Below are positions 63,278-64,000 of a stretch of DNA of 64,000 bases, one piece after another. Within the stretch, counting starts at the first letter, position 1; each line of letters begins with the position of its first letter. The DNA is from Lactobacillus sp. GTDB taxonomy: Bacteria > Bacillota > Bacilli > Lactobacillales > Lactobacillaceae. Under the pieces are notes generated by a model that worked only from the letters and a program-made list of their open reading frames with translations, was not told where the DNA came from and searched no databases. Position numbers and translations under genes: made by a program. The stretch is taken from assembly GCA_022483245.1 (NCBI GenBank), contig JAKVNR010000001.1:372001-436000 (forward strand), written 5' to 3'.

Positions 63278-63553
63278 ATGGCAAACAAAGCTGAATTAGT
63301 AAGCGAAGTTGCTGACAAGGCCCAAATGACCAAGAAACAAGCAGCTAGCGCAGTTGACGCAATTTTTGACTCAATCCAAGAAAACCTTGCTAAGGGTGAA
63401 AAGGTACAACTGATCGGTTTCGGTACTTTTGAAGTTAGAAAGCGTGCAGCTCGCAAGGGCCGCAACCCTCAAACTGGTGCTGAAATTCAAATTCCAGCTA
63501 GCCAAGTTCCTGCATTCAAGCCAGGTAAGGCTTTAAAGGATGCAGTTAAATAA
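63278..63553 (+). CDS. hup: DNA-binding protein HU
   Basis: 91 residues, [30 protein letters not shown] ... [21 protein letters not shown] ... [12 protein letters not shown], a standard HU. It compacts and bends chromosomal DNA. AGGAGGTG RBS; optimal codons. Confidence 0.97.
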   Translation: MANKAELVSEVADKAQMTKKQAASAVDAIFDSIQENLAKGEKVQLIGFGTFEVRKRAARKGRNPQTGAEIQIPASQVPAFKPGKALKDAVK

Positions 63554-63575
63554 GGGCTTATTTAACTTAAACAAA

Positions 63576-63611
63576 TAAAAAGACGTTAGGTTTCAACCTG
63601 ACGTTTTTTTG
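63576..63611 (+). terminator. hup terminator
   Basis: Stem ACGTTAGG / CCTGACGT (one G-T) with TTTCAA loop, A-run before and T-run after. Confidence 0.9.
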
Positions 63612-63640
63612 TGCGACAATTAAGGCCTAAGGAGGAGCTT

Positions 63641-64000
63641 ATGTCAAAAACCTATTCTCAGCAATTGCTGACTGCCTTGCAGCAGCACGATTTTTCGCAA
63701 AGCAATCTTTTATTAAAAAAGGCCTTTGCTAGCGATGATCCAGAAACTTTGGAAGCTTTAGCCAATAGTTTGAGTGACTTGGGCTTAACTGATTTAGCTG
63801 CTAAAACTTACCGCCATTTGCTGGAACTTGACTCACGTAACGATGAAGTGAAAGTTTATCTGGCTGAAATTTTGTTTGATGACGGACAAGATGATGCTGC
63901 CTTAAACTTGTTGTATGATGTGCAAACAGATAGCCCAGCTTATGTTCAGAGTTTATTAGTGCAGGCTGATTATTATCAAAGTGCAGGCTTAATTGAAACG
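63641..64000 (+). CDS. TPR-repeat protein, 3' truncated by the window
   Basis: Open to the window end (120 codons seen), not in the ORF track. It begins MSKTYSQQLLTALQQHDF and shows TPR helical pairs (DDPETLEALANSLSDLGLTDLAAKTYRHLLELDSRNDEVKVYLAEILFDDGQDDAALNLLYDV). ATG 63641 follows AAGGAGGAG. A TPR protein downstream of hup is usual in lactobacilli; function unknown. Confidence 0.85.
   Translation, partial: MSKTYSQQLLTALQQHDFSQSNLLLKKAFASDDPETLEALANSLSDLGLTDLAAKTYRHLLELDSRNDEVKVYLAEILFDDGQDDAALNLLYDVQTDSPAYVQSLLVQADYYQSAGLIET

Overview
The window reads as a chromosomal segment of a low-to-moderate GC lactic acid bacterium, most likely Lactobacillus sensu stricto (acidophilus/delbrueckii side). 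The grounds are the gene order (ylbL-comEA-comEC-holA-rpsT | rpsO-rnj-TPR-tuf-tig-clpX-engB, and cvfB-ribT-scpA-scpB-rluB-ribU), YSIRK-type surface proteins with long repeats, an AsnA-type asparagine synthetase under a T-box, a riboflavin importer under an FMN riboswitch, and strong AGGAGG ribosome binding sites. The species cannot be fixed from sequence reading alone.

Layout. (1) 1-12.9 kb is a housekeeping block: a truncated PDZ/Lon-type protease, competence DNA-uptake genes comEA/comEC, DNA polymerase III delta, r-proteins S20 and S15 from a divergent promoter region, an RNase J paralogue with degenerate metal ligands (J2-like), a TPR protein, EF-Tu, trigger factor, ClpX and EngB. (2) 13-22.3 kb is a mixed metabolic/accessory stretch: an APC permease, a RelBE-type toxin-antitoxin pair, a 46-residue protein, T-box plus asnA, a TauE/SafE permease, an S9 peptidase broken by one in-frame stop, and a P-type ATPase. 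(3) 22.5-39.8 kb is a surface-protein island: a 13.2-kb adhesin gene (about 4,394 residues if one base is removed) with about 27 MBG-type repeats, an Rpn-family PD-(D/E)XK nuclease, and a second YSIRK/LPQTG protein broken by a perfect 161-bp tandem duplication. (4) 40-64 kb returns to core genes: an APC permease, HicAB, uvrC, obgE, an OatA-like acyltransferase, rnz, an SDR, lapA, rpmF, a 5'-nucleotidase behind a 20-bp palindrome, dnaE, cvfB-ribT-scpA-scpB-rluB, FMN riboswitch-ribU, a LysM protein, cmk, rpsA, der, hup and the start of another TPR gene.

How the parts work together. Translation, protein folding and RNA decay (S15, S20, L32, S1, EF-Tu, trigger factor, ClpX, RNase J and Z, the ribosome-assembly GTPases Obg/EngB/Der) sit beside chromosome maintenance (holA, dnaE, scpAB, uvrC, HU). 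Most units end in clear intrinsic terminators. Several promoters carry an extended -10 (TRTGCTA..T) or an inverted repeat over the -10 or -35.

The most notable points are four interrupted coding units: S9 nonsense, adhesin 1-nt indel, and 161-bp duplication, each removable by one event that restores an exact multiple of three; and an adhesin that also lacks an LPXTG motif. Others are the alternating two-type repeat array with a GC-rich, Cys-containing patch, and a cmk start codon whose Shine-Dalgarno lies 28 nt upstream across a GNRA hairpin that would bring it to 8 nt. I found no CRISPR array, insertion sequence, tRNA, rRNA or prophage.
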